Positions 53,700 through 64,000 of a stretch of DNA of 64,000 nucleotides are shown here, piece by piece (the stretch's first letter is position 1; the number at the start of each line of letters is the position of its first letter). Both the position numbers and the translations under genes were made by a program. The notes under the pieces were generated by a model, which was not told the origin of the DNA, did no database searches, and saw only the letters and a list, made by a program, of their open reading frames with translations. The DNA comes from Armigeres subalbatus (Eukaryota > Arthropoda > Insecta > Diptera > Culicidae). The stretch covers positions 372,457,925-372,521,924 of the forward strand of contig NC_085141.1 in assembly GCF_024139115.2 (NCBI RefSeq). The letters run 5' to 3'.

Positions 53700-55990
53700 A
53701 TAAATGATACTGATCGTGGATTTCATTAGCTAATTAGCTATATGGGTATCAAACTTCTTGAAATTATATCACTAGACTGATTTTTATCGATTTGAGTCCA
53801 TCAGAAGTGCAGACTTTCGATTGGCTATTCCATAACAGGTTCCTCGAGGGGTCATAGGTTGCCATGGACATTGTTCAATGGAACATCAACAATATGGGTA
53901 TCAAACTTCATGAAATTAATTCTTGCGTATGTCCATCATGATCCTAGGCTCACCAGACAAGTTCACCGGAGTGGTCATTCTGGAACAGGTTCCCCGGGAG
54001 CCGGAGTTGACCAAACACATTTCTCATTGGAACCCCAACAATATGGGTGTCAAACTTCATGAAATTGTCTCAAGCGTTTATTTCTTTTCTATTTGGGTTC
54101 ATCAAACAAGTTCACCCCGGATTGCCAATTTCGGAATAGGTTCCCTGAGGAGCCAGGAATGTTCATAAACATTTTCAGAGCCGCATTTTGTTTGAACACG
54201 TACGTCCCCAACCCCCATTTTACGACAAAACTCAAAATTCAAAACCACGTAGCTCAGCCAATTTCCAACGGATTTTCAAGCAATCTTCTGGAATCGATCA
54301 CAAAGTTTTGAAGTTTTAGGAACCGAGGTCATTTTCGTGCAAGGAAGTGGCCAATATCCGTTTAATCTAGGAACCCATCTTGCGACATGTCAAACTTCAT
54401 GATTTTGCAAAACAAGTACGCTGGAGTACATTTCGGCGATTTTCGATCGAATTGGCCACCCTCCGGATATTTCCAGGGCCTGGTTCCTGGAGGAACTTCC
54501 GGAGGAATTCCTGGAGGAACTTCCGGAGGAATTCCTGGAGGAACTTCCGGAGGAATTCCTGGAGGAATTCCTGGAAGAACTTCCGGAGGAATTCCTGGAG
54601 GAACTTCCGGAGGAATTCCTGGAGGAACTTCCGGAGGAACTTCCGGATTAATTCCTGGAGGAACTTCCGGAGGAATTTCTGGAGGAACTTCCGAAGGAAT
54701 TCCTGGAGGAGCTTCCGGAGGAACTTCTGACGTGACGACTCCACGCCGCCGCCGCTGGCTGAAAATTGTCTATCATGCCACCGCCGGTAAAATTTCAATC
54801 AGCGCACAGGTCTACCTGGAAGTACCCGGAAGGTGGCCAATTCGATCGATAATCACCGAAATGGACTCCAGTGTACTTGTTTTGCAAAACTATGACCACT
54901 TAGTGGCCTCTCGGGGTCAACGTTCGGTTCTTGAAATTATATTGGTCTCATTTTGGTGCATAAATCGTTTCGTGAAACAGTACGGTTTACGAGGAAGAAT
55001 TTAAAAATTGGTCCTTTTCTCAGAATGTTCCGGAGTTCCCGGAGGACCATTTAGCAGAGTTTTGCTCTAACATTCATAACAAACCACTGTAGCCACTAAC
55101 ATTCATAACAAACCGTCCTAGAACGATTTTCAAGAATTTTTCTTTACTACGGGTGTTCCGGACCTTCAGTGCCCAATGGTGGTCAATGCGTTGTTCATGC
55201 AATGATTTTACTCTCACAATGCTACAATAAGTAATAGTTTTTAGGACGGACTTCCAGAATTAACATTACGCCAACAATAGATTTATAAAAAATCGCAACT
55301 TCAAAATATAATCTTCTATCCCTGTACTCCTGATGTTCCAGCACTTTCTAAAAACCACTTAAAGTGGCCATCCGGGATGAACGAGTAGTCTTGTATTGAT
55401 TTTGCTCGCTCATTGCTAAAACACTAAAATTCTAAAAAGTCTCAGTTTTGTAGGATAAACTTTTAGAATCGGCAACTTCTCCGGATGTTTTGGAGCTTTC
55501 GGTGGTCCACTTAGTTGCCTTCTGGTGTCAAAGGGTGGTCCTTGTAATGATTTTGCTCTCAACACACGGGCTACAAAAAAAAAACTGCAGCTTTCTTTTT
55601 TTTTTATTTATATTTATTTATATTGACAAGTATTTATGGCCACTTAAGATCCTACGGGGAACCTGTCCTGGAATGGAAACTATAAAGTCAGCACGTCTGG
55701 TGGCTCTAAAACAATCAGAAACAAACTGCTGAGGCAATTTCAAGAAGTTTGATGCCCATATTGTTGAGGTTCCATTGAAAAATGTTTATGACCATTCTTG
55801 GCCCCACTGGGAACCTGTTCCGAAATGGCCACTCAAATTTTCACACATCTTTTGGAACTAAGATAATGAACAACAGTCTGTTGTGGAAGTTTCAAGAATT
55901 TTGACATCCATATTGTTGGGGATCCAATGAGAAATGTTTTTGGCCAACCTTGACCAAACACCCCCCCCTTCCCCACCCAGGAAACTTGTT
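53700..55990. repeat. Large imperfect palindrome of ~150-bp units
   Basis: Left-arm units share AATATGGGTATCAAACTTCA and ACAGGTTCC blocks (near 53740, 53885, 54040). Right-arm units read the complement (AAGTTTGATGCCCATATTGT near 55746, ATATTGTTGGGGATCCAATG near 55910, GGGAACCTGTTCC near 55810). Inner arms 54383-54490 and 54795-54905 are closer inverted copies (TTTTGCAAAACAAGTAC... / GTACTTGTTTTGCAAAAC). A minisatellite is the loop. No gene; the origin is a foldback of a tandem-repeat family. Confidence 0.7.
54483..54735. repeat. Minisatellite, 24-bp unit
   Basis: About ten copies of GGAGGAACTTCCGGAGGAAT plus TCCT, with a 12-base sub-period (GGAGGAACTTCC / GGAGGAATTCCT). It is much less diverged than the array at 19950. 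Glycine-rich and arginine-rich open frames across it are products of the 3n period, not genes. Confidence 0.9.
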
Positions 55991-56428
55991 CCAAACTAGG
56001 CCATTTAGCCGAATAGGTCAATCGACATTTATCAATCGTCATTTCTCACTCCTCGCTGCAAAATTGAGAAATAAGAAGTTAAAAATGAGAAGAGAGACGT
56101 CTCCCTTCTTACTTCGCTCTTCCCACTTTATACGGTGAGAAATGAGAAATCATTGGTGAGAAGTCAAAAGACCGCATAGTGCTTTCGTGCTGTGCGGTTC
56201 TTTTCTCTCTTTGCTGAAGGAAGTTTTTAATACTACCCGAAGCTATTTTAATTTCAACAGTGCTTCTCAGCGCTATTTGTACCTGGTTACGCCACTGGTC
56301 AGCACATAGTTACTGAACGGCAAGCTTCGTATCAAAAAAATCTTTTTCAGTGCTAATTTAATCATTTTGAGGGTATCTTTGAGCATAATGGTGATAATTA
56401 GTTCACTGAAAATGTATATGTAATTGAC
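55991..56428. other. No gene seen
   Basis: Contains GAGAAATGAGAAATC-like purine repeats on either side of 56100. No supported frame. Confidence 0.4.
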
Positions 56429-56837
56429 TACACAGGAACAAATGCATACCCACAATCATGAATAAAAAATCATGAATAATCATGATTATAATTCATGATT
56501 TCAGGAACATTATTCATGGTACTGTGCAATCTTCAACAGTCGACAAAATGCATATCCGGTTATAAATCGAACACTCCCTTCCCAAGAAGTGAGAACGGCT
56601 GAAAGGTAGCACGCCGGACTCTCACTCGGTGTACTTAAGTCCAAAACCCCTGTTGAACTTTTTTTTTTTTTTTCGATCTCAACAACCAAATCGTAACGCA
56701 TTGGTTGCGTTACGCGAAAATAAATCATGAAATCATGATTTATATTCATGGTGTATTTTCATAACATGAAAACACGTTGGATTCATGAAAGCATGAATTA
56801 TTTTCTCATTTCCGGGAACGGATTTTTACCCGTGTAG
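56429..56837. mobile_element. MITE-like element with CTACAC ends
   Basis: The left end CTACACAGGAACAAATG and right end TTTTTACCCGTGTAG are inverted. AATCATGA-type palindromes fill both subterminal parts. The middle (about 56590-56680) has a GGTAGCACGCCGGACTCTCA stretch followed by a run of 15 T, possibly an inserted tRNA-like sequence. Non-coding. Confidence 0.55.
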
Positions 56838-57439
56838 GAAAGCAATACACGAACGGCTTGTTTTCATCAGAAAAAGCTGAAAAAAATCCCTTTTTATTCA
56901 ATAAAATCAATCGCAATAAACCTATCTATTTGTGTGTAATTTGATATTGTAAATAAAAACAATGTTAATTGCAGAATTCAAAAGTAACCCATTTGGCTTC
57001 GCTATTTAATCCATCTTATCCCGGCATTTTTCGATTGACAGAAAAAATGACTGTATCTAATAAGGCCGATACAAATATTAAATTTATTTTATGTCCCCCC
57101 CCCCCCCCCCTTCAATTTTCCAAAAATATTGAGGGGGCAAAAAAAATTTTTTTTCTACGATTTTTTTTTTTATTTTGAACATGTGCATCACTGTTTTTAT
57201 CTTGATACGAAATATGCCATTAATAGACCATACATTCGTCACCAAGAGTATTTCAAATGAACATAACAGCATATATATCTATCGGCATAAATATTCTATA
57301 TCCTATCAGGTCACGCATATTAAGGGGGCTCTTGCTTACAGATTCCGTCTAAGCTCCCTTGCAATATGTGGCCTACCCATCTCCACCAATATTCTCGAAC
57401 ATCTACATATTGTTATCGGTATTTGATGGCTTTTATGTT
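56838..57439. other. No gene seen; 16-C run
   Basis: 57095-57110 is a run of sixteen C. 57140-57172 is A/T homopolymer-rich. 57330-57430 may be the edge of the LINE remnant on the minus strand. Confidence 0.45.
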
Positions 57440-58500
57440 GCTCGGCACACGAAGTCCAGCTGAATGGTCGTCCGAATTGTAAGTTTTAAACATCATCTGC
57501 GTTATCTTTGCCTATATACTCAACACGTTTCGTGGTTTCACGTCGATCCCAATTTCGCTATCTGCTGATATCAGACTGTCAAGATATTTAAATCCTCCGA
57601 TCGTCCGGCTACTGCAAAGTTTGAGGGGCTGTTCCCGTTGACACTCAACCACCTGGTCCTGCTGACTTCAATGGTGAGACGCCGCAAAAAAGCAAACGAT
57701 CAGGCCTTTGAACCCACTTAGCATAAACGAGCGTCATAGTACTAAAGCCTGTCCACGTTAAATTTCAAACACGCATCTCATCAGGCAATTTTTGAAAATT
57801 TTCACGAACCACTGAGACGATCAATTTACATGACAGCTGAATCTGCCTGCTTTATGTGCTGCTTTCAGATGTTTTGAACACGCCCAAATTGATAAAAATG
57901 GCGACAAATCAATTGGACAGTACCTAAGTGTCCGAATTTTAACGTAGACAGGCTTTAATATAGCGTTTCGTGATCATTAGCCAATACTTCAAATTGTATG
58001 CCTTGAATGGGTGGTTTTTGAAGAACACTGGCTCACTTTCTTCACCGTTTGCCTCTCTGCGCTCCTCAATCTTCCGTCGGGTTACATCTGTAATACATTC
58101 TTTTCGCTGAGTGAGCAGCTCACCCAAGTTTCCCAACAAACGTTGGAAGCTGATAGAGCGCTTATTCAACCAAAAATAGTTTTCTTCAGCTGAAAAACTA
58201 GCTTATTCAGCTTAAATTGTTTGTTGGGTTTTCTATCTGAATTCGATAAAAACATTCTTCACTGCCCACTTATCTTCTACCCTGCCACCTTCCAGAACAT
58301 CCACTACCTGAGTTCTAAGATTTTCAACGAACGATTTCTTCACAGCTGAAACTTTTGGACGATCTATTTTGATTTGTCGCCCGAGCCTCTCCAGACACCG
58401 CTGAATCCGAACAATGCGTTATCGCCAATTAGAAGATGATAATCAAAAGCGATGTCAGCGCTGCGCTTATTACGGCAAGAAGGCATCGTGTCTGTTTTCA
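57440..58500 (-). pseudogene. RTE-like LINE remnant, minus strand
   Basis: On the minus strand: RNKRSADIAFDYHLLIG (endonuclease end) at about 58480-58430, EGGRVEDKWAVKNVFIEF near 58290-58250, then, after a MITE, NLGELLTQRKECITDVTRRK near 58130-58070 and, beyond a deletion, the SNFAVAGRSEDLNIL block (end of RT) near 57630-57570. Each piece matches the corresponding part of the element at 14269-17648, at lower identity. Most of the RT is missing. Dead copy. Confidence 0.7.
58132..58228. mobile_element. 97-bp MITE with CCCAACAAAC ends
   Basis: CCCAACAAAC and GTTTGTTGGG are perfect inverted ends. The interior contains two related AGCTGAAAAACTAGCTTATT-like blocks. It lies between two coding blocks that are adjacent in the intact RTE-like element, so it is an insertion into that remnant. 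Confidence 0.8.
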
Positions 58501-58559
58501 GTTGATCCATTTCCAGTCCTGCCAACTAAAACCGGGTCTGGGAAGTAAGTCAAATGTTG

Positions 58560-59265
58560 CTGCCTGCAGACACGATAAGCGAGCGCAGGAGGACTCCCCG
58601 GCCAACGATGGTAGGAAACCCGCAACAACCGGCGATATTCATTTCCTCTTCGATATTTCACGACTCCTGAATGGAGCAAGGACAAATCCGTGGATGATAG
58701 ATAAAGACGCGACTTTTCGGTCATTCATCGATCCAGCTGATCAGCTGAAACGTTGGCTCGACAACTTACAACAACTTCTTCAAGTTTTGACAACCTCTCC
58801 TAATTCAGACGATCATGTGAGAACTATTCTGTCACGCTTTGCATCATACTGGAGCAGGTCATTTAATTTCAAGAGTCCCTCCATTTGGTACTGATTGACC
58901 ACGGAGTCGTGAGTGAGTACAAGGGTGCATGTATTATATCTCTGTTGCTATTTCCCATCGTAGTCGATCAAATCACCTCCTGGCAGTCAATCGAACGAGA
59001 TGATGAACCTGCTCTACTAACGCCACAGCGCTCTACCAAGTAGAGTAAACTGAATGACTTGGTCGTATGCTCCCACTCAACAAACTCCAACTCCACGGTA
59101 GCCGGGCAAACAGTGGAGAAGCCAGCCAACGTCGGACGGCGGACCAAGATCAATATAGAACATGGAAATCCAATCTGTCCAGGCAATGCACCAAACCTCG
59201 AATACTCAACTCTAACATGAAATCTGTGATGTTATACATCAGTGAGACTTGATGCGTATTGACAG
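58560..59265 (+). pseudogene. RTE-like LINE remnant, plus strand
   Basis: The plus strand reads KPATTGDIHFLFDISRLLNG, ADQLKRWLDNLQQLLQV (compare ATGDIRLLYDILRRLSG and DQLKRWFEHFEQLFQV at 15880-16040), then fragments of the middle of RT (IILSRFASYWSRS region in another frame) and ACCAAACCTCGAATACTCAA onward to the LLYISET block. Large deletions and frameshifts occur. It lies head to head with the minus-strand remnant. Confidence 0.7.
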
Positions 59266-60112
59266 GTGCTGAGTAAGTTCAACGTCCATTGCATTCTCTC
59301 TACGAGTTTATAGGAGGCCGTATCTATGCCGCTAACAAGTAGCATGGCATTTCAATAATTTTAGGAACGTGAGCATGATATGACGAGCTGATATGGTGTG
59401 CTTCCTCGATTCTACTTTAAATTTCACCTATCTATTCCGTATAGCCCGGGATGTCTGCAATTCCGAACCTTCATAAAACATTCAGACAACACATATCTGA
59501 TTTCAAAAGTACACCTGACCATTGCCCCAGTACAACCAATTTGAGCTTCATACTTAACTTAAGCAAAAGATTATAATTCTAGCCATACTTTAAAAATGTT
59601 GGTGTTATGGATTCAAAAGTTTAGAGTCCATCAGGAAAAACATTCCCAAAAAGAAAAACTAAAATTTCTACGGAAATAAGCTCCAGTATTTTTTAAATTT
59701 AATAAAGTTTGTGCTGAGTTCATTACTGCATAAATATACACCCAGTTCTTTTTTTATACGGTTGGGTTTTTGTCGATTATGAACTTGAGCGTCAATGAGA
59801 CTATGAAAAAAATTACTAAGAATCAAAGAAAATTCAGTTGGTATTTCGGAAGCTGTGAAAGTTCAGGTTTACCGAAAAATTAATAAATACCAACCCTGAA
59901 AAAAAATATTGGGTTTATTACAAATATTCATATTCTTTGATTTCTCTAAACATTTTTTGCTATCATTTTCCATTAAAATTTTAAATTTTTCATGCAATTA
60001 TTCCCATTTCAGAATTTTTTTTCGTTACGTTTTTTACGATCTTGTGTTGACTAGGTTGCGAGATGCGTTGTGTTTTTGATAAATCTTGCGTAGGGGAGAA
60101 CGGTCCAAAATG
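59266..60112. other. No gene seen
   Basis: AT-rich, no recognised repeat or frame. Confidence 0.45.
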
Positions 60113-60410
60113 CACCCCTGGGGCAAAATGGCCTCACACATAAAATCACTCATATAATCTGTTGTAGTAAATTTATGAACGAATATTACCATTACAATTC
60201 ATAATTAGTTATCCAGCATTGAGCTCCGTTGGAAAAATTTAGCAAAATCCCTTCATATTCACTCAAATTTAACGATTTGCTTTTCTTCCACTACATCCGT
60301 AAGATTGTAGTTCAATCCATTAAGAAAAAAACAAACAACCATGCGTTCACCATCATTTTACATGCAATCTAGTCATTTTAGACCACCATTCGGGCGTTTT
60401 GCCCCAGGCC
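60113..60410. repeat. Possible TIR element with GGGGCAAAA ends
   Basis: CACCCCTGGGGCAAAATGGCC at the left and GGGCGTTTTGCCCCAGGCC at the right are inverted. A similar GGGGGCAAAACGACC occurs at 19748. No target duplication was found; boundaries are approximate. Confidence 0.4.
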
Positions 60411-60569
60411 TATTTTTAAAACATTTTTTAAATGCGTTAGAAAGTCATGAAAACCTTATTGTTTTGAACAGGAGATCATTGTGAAATGTAGCTGGATTTG
60501 TAAATTTTGCACCTACACGTTGAAATGGTTGGATGGTCGGTCTATGGCGTTTAACGTTCTACCGGCACC

Positions 60570-60778
60570 GGGTACCTTGCTGCAACGCGACCACCCGCGC
60601 TGCGTCCTTCTCCTCCAGAATCTGTCTGCGCTCTTCGTCGAACCCATCGTTCCGTCGACTTTGTCTCACATACCCAACGTTGCTCTCCGCTGCGTCGTTA
60701 ATGGCTGCTTTAACTGTATTCCAGCAGTCCTCAAGAGGGGCCCCATTGAGGTCTGCTACCCCTACCAGAGTGTAAAAT
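60570..60778 (-). pseudogene. LINE ORF2 fragment between endonuclease and RT
   Basis: The minus strand reads LVGVADLNGAPLEDCWNTVK, AAINDAAESNVGYVRQSRRN, GFDEERRQILEEKDAARVVA without a stop. The pattern (W--VK-AI--AAE---GY------N-WFDEEC---LEEK--AR) is the linker before reverse transcriptase in many arthropod LINEs. Family not assigned; differs from the RTE-like element above. Confidence 0.65.
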
Positions 60779-62376
60779 AATCGAAAATGTTTGGTGAAGT
60801 CTACATTTCTTCATTTATCAGTTCACTTCAGACACATTCATAGTCGGCTCTGGACTGTCAATATTCGGTTGAATATTAGTCATTGAATATTTACGCACAT
60901 TTTACAAATTCATTAATTATCTGAAATCTGAACACGTTTCAAATGAGTAAAGTAATTTATCACATAGAACTGAATCTGATTTTCGTCCGTGAGGCACTTC
61001 CAACGGTAAGCATCAGCATAAACAATGCTAATTATGTTTTTTTTTGCACATGGTAAGCACACTCAATGACAGTCGAATGAATGAATTGGTGGAGTAGTCG
61101 TCTGACTATGTCATTCTATGTTTTGAATATTCATGCGATGTTTGTCAAAATTCGGACCGAAGTTGCTTCATGAAGATGAATATTTTAGGCTCTGACCCTA
61201 CGTATTTGCTACAGTGCTAGCGAATAAAAAAATGTCTGATTTTATATTCCCGACCAAAAATGGCGAAAGCTAAAGAACTGTGGACTGAAAAAAAACGCAC
61301 CATCGAAGGAATGCTGCTGTGAAGTCAAAAAAATAATGAAATCCGAAAGGTAGCTTATACAAAAAACATCATGCCAGCCCAGCAACACCAACAACGTCAG
61401 CGATTGCTTTGATCGAAATAATCGAAATCGAAATTGAAATAAAATAAATTGAAGAGACTTCAATGGAGGAGATAAATTTGAACGACGAACCTGATATTTT
61501 TCAAATCTATTCTTAATAAGGTTCAGATATCTTGCAATTAATCTCATTATTAAAGAAAAATTATGGAACACTTTCCTCTGATCCATGTGAGAGTTTTATT
61601 TTATGAGGAAGAGTATTGATGGATGTTTAATACGGAATACATATTTATGTAGTGTAAGATCAAAGAAGTAATTTTTATTGAAAAAAAATTCTTTTTATGA
61701 AATTTTCCAGCGGCTTCTAATAGCGAGAAAATCACCCTACTGTCATCGCCTATCTCTCCAATGGGAAAAAATGGTGGCTAGCATCTCTGGGGTTAGCGCG
61801 TGGTGGGCCCCACTGACAATTCAAAATTAGTAAACAAAAACATCATTTCAGGACTAGTTTTCTATGATGGAGTAATTTTTGTTGAGCGATTTGAATGAAT
61901 TTATTAGTATTATCGTTATGTACCACGTATTCCGTGCCGTGAAAATTGTGTTCGATTTTCAATTTAATTGTAATAAGACCGTCATTCAACACAACACGGT
62001 TAGTACGGTGCAAAACAAATTTGAGTTTTTGATAACAATATTGTATCAGAAAATAACGCCCACAGCAAAATAATAACGTGTATTTTATGCTGGAGCCAGA
62101 AGCATAGCTGTGTGTCATCCGGCTGGAGAAAATGCGTTGGAAGCCGTCGTGGGCTACCTCCACTCCAATGGATTCTCATTGGCAGGTAACACAACGGGGT
62201 ATTCACACATACTTTGAACAAACCACTGCTTCTTCGTTCACGTCCGTCAGAACAAGCTTTATTTTTGTTTATGTTTTGGTCCGAACGATATTCATCAAGC
62301 GAACGAAGTTTGCTTGGTCGTACTTTTATGTTTAGTTTTATTTATAAATTAACAATAGAATGTAATTAAGTCCATC
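60779..62376. other. Intergenic and upstream region of the terminal gene
   Basis: No repeat is securely identified. 62076-62180 has an open frame ending at GGCAG|GTAAC, a possible donor, but the frame starts at a stop with no good acceptor. 62180-62376 should hold the promoter or 5' UTR of the gene that starts at 62377; no TATA box is clear. Confidence 0.35.
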
Positions 62377-64000
62377 ATGAACGAATCTAATCCAATTATC
62401 ATGTACAGTTACGCCGTGGCCGATCAAATTTATGAGTTGAAGTCGGTACCCGATCAAGTGAATGGACAAAATGCCAGTGTATTGGCTCCCACTCTTCTTC
62501 CGACCAACATCGTTCAGCTAGTCCCGGGTAAGTTCGAAGCATCAAAAAAGTTGTAATAATAAAAAAAAAGTGTTTTGTGATTTGTAAAATAGGATACATA
62601 TAAATTTTTTAAATAGGCTTTGATTTAAAAAATATATTAAATTTGGAATATTGAATTTATTCAATGAAAAGCTGTATTCACTTCACTCTAATATTTAAAT
62701 TACAAATTTAAATGTAATTCTCTTTTAAAAAATGCCGATATTTTCACGTGTGTTTAGGTTGATCTAATATTAATATTGCAAATTGTTTATAAAATCTGGA
62801 GTATCTTAAGAATGGGTTCTTTTTGTTTGATTTGCTAACAAATTGCACGACATTGATTGTCAAAGCCAGTTGAAGTTGGAGTATTGTAATGTTAAGCAAA
62901 GTTGTAAATTGACTCAAGAGCTACAAGTTTATCATTAATTCAATTTTCTCTTTCTGAAATGAACCCCAGGTGGATACTTGATTTAATTTTAATGTTATCA
63001 AAAAATTAAACACTGGTCGGAGTAAGTTTGACTTGGAAATATTTTTTGATAAAGAATTCATTAACAGAAATGTACAAAGCAAAATAATTTTATCAATAGT
63101 CAAGACAGTCTCATACACCGGGATTTTTTTATTATTTTGATACCACCGTATTTTGAATGGGATTGGATTCTTGATTTTCATGTGTCGTTTCAAATCTCTG
63201 GTTTGCGGATTAAAAATAAAAACCAAAAAAAAATCATTTCTCAATAATGATGGATAATTCAAGCACTGTTGCTTTTGCACTAATAGAGCCCTGATTTCGC
63301 TAAAGAATCCAAATGACGTGAGATTCCAGGTCCCTTTTGTAGTGGACCTGGACTGCATACAGATAGGTAGATGCTCAAATGGTCCTAAACACAATCTAAT
63401 AGATAGACGATAAAACGGAATGCATTGTGTTATAAGAAGTAGACAGGCGCGTCTATTCATAGATAGTGGGACAAATTATTGTTATTGATAACTATTAGGC
63501 TATCCCGATCTCACAACATGTACTTTAGCTGTATATCTATTCATTATATCTGCATTAACTCTATATATTGTAACGATCTTATAACCTAATCGGCCGAATA
63601 ACTGGAACATACACAATTAATTCAATATTCAATATTTTAGGTAACGTGACTGTTCGAACAAACAACGCTTCGTCAACGATTCGAGTAGTGGAAAATATCC
63701 AACTTCAACCTCCCACGAGAGAAATTCATAAAAAGATCGAAACAGATCTGGAAACGAATTCTTGTGTAAAAACTTTGGATCATGTTCTTGTTCCTGATAT
63801 TGTTCAAGAAGACACACACATATTACCGATCATAGAATCTGACAAAATAATTGAATTGCATGGAGACCTACCACAAGAAGTATGTTTTTCTTTAAAAGAG
63901 AAATCGCCGCCAAAAAAGGCCTTTGATGAATTAAAATCGACACGAAATAAGAAACCAGTTGCTTCAGATGTTCCACCCAGAGTGAACCCAAAATCGTTCG
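62377..64000 (+). CDS. Spliced host gene, first two exons, runs off window
   Basis: Exon 1 (62377-62527) starts with ATG and encodes 50 codons plus one base (MNESNPIIMYSYAVADQIYE at the start, PTNIVQLVPG at the end). It closes with CCGG|GTAAGT, an almost ideal donor. Exon 2 begins at 63641 after AATATTTTAG and, joined in phase 1, stays open for all 360 bases to the window edge. Its product has a polar, acidic first part (VRTNNASSTIRVVENIQL) and a lysine-rich part (EKSPPKKAFDELKSTRNKK), which may be a nuclear localisation region. Minus-strand frames over both exons are shadows. The intron is 1113 bases and has no recognised repeat. I do not recognise the family; no transmembrane segment or signal peptide is visible. 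A nuclear role is only an inference from the basic cluster. Confidence 0.72.

Noticed and set aside
54387..55004. 205-residue glycine-rich open frame (+) and a 133-residue frame (-)
   Set aside because: Both arise from the 24-bp minisatellite, whose period is a multiple of three; no other domain is present.
62076..62180. Possible upstream coding exon ending at GGCAG|GTAAC
   Set aside because: The open part begins at a stop without a credible acceptor, and it is only 35 codons; kept as unassigned.
62921..63460. 179-residue minus-strand frame in the intron of the terminal gene
   Set aside because: AT-rich, no motif, low-complexity lysine/asparagine/phenylalanine composition; no start or splice context.

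Overview
The window looks like nuclear DNA of a culicine mosquito, most likely Aedes (A. aegypti or A. albopictus). The sequence supports this in three ways: AT-rich intergenic DNA is packed with nested non-LTR retrotransposons (RTE-like, Jockey-like, R1-like), one Ty1/copia element, tRNA-derived SINEs with GAA-rich tails, and dozens of small inverted-repeat elements; true host exons are sparse; and the host genes that are visible (ZAD and C2H2 zinc-finger proteins) belong to families expanded in insects. The species is an inference from repeat style. No search was run.

Host genes. Only three host loci are convincing. (1) A first coding exon of a ZAD-type zinc-finger gene lies on the minus strand (22906-23064) and ends in a strong GT donor; no downstream exon was found in the window. 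(2) An intact single-exon gene for a ten-finger C2H2 protein lies at 37582-38877 (+), with an AATAAA signal 44 bases after the stop. (3) A spliced gene starts at 62377 (+): exon 1 is 62377-62527, exon 2 starts at 63641 and is still open at the window edge. Its function is not recognised.

Layout. 0-7.7 kb: a 5'-truncated RTE-like copy, two hAT-type elements with 8-bp target duplications, a SINE, a 0.4-kb foldback and several MITEs. 7.7-11.5 kb: unassigned, with a GC-rich block at about 8.9-9.9 kb. 11.6-13.8 kb: a multi-level nest (outer MITE, 2.0-kb TIR element carrying a ~53-bp satellite, SINE). 13.8-19.4 kb: a Jockey-like element split by a 3.4-kb RTE-like element (15-bp target duplication) and by a 420-bp hAT MITE (8-bp target duplication). 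20-20.8 kb: a 24-bp-type minisatellite broken by a 142-bp near-perfect palindrome. 22.9-23.1 kb: the ZAD exon. 24-36.5 kb: MITEs, foldbacks, LINE tails, a remnant of a transposon-type protein, a pyrimidine tract. 37.2-39 kb: the C2H2 gene. 39.5-44.1 kb: a copia element (minus) with a MITE against its 3' end. 44-46.2 kb: SINEs and an FP25K-like ORF fragment. 46.3-53.1 kb: an R1-like LINE (minus) inserted in a pogo-like MITE and itself carrying a 955-bp TIR element. 53.7-56 kb: a large imperfect palindrome with a minisatellite loop. 56.4-60.8 kb: MITEs, two opposed RTE-like remnants, another LINE fragment. 62.4-64 kb: the spliced gene.

The genes do not form a pathway. The visible logic is order of insertion: target-site duplications date several elements relative to each other. 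All transposon coding regions carry frameshifts, stops or deletions, so none looks autonomous as it stands.
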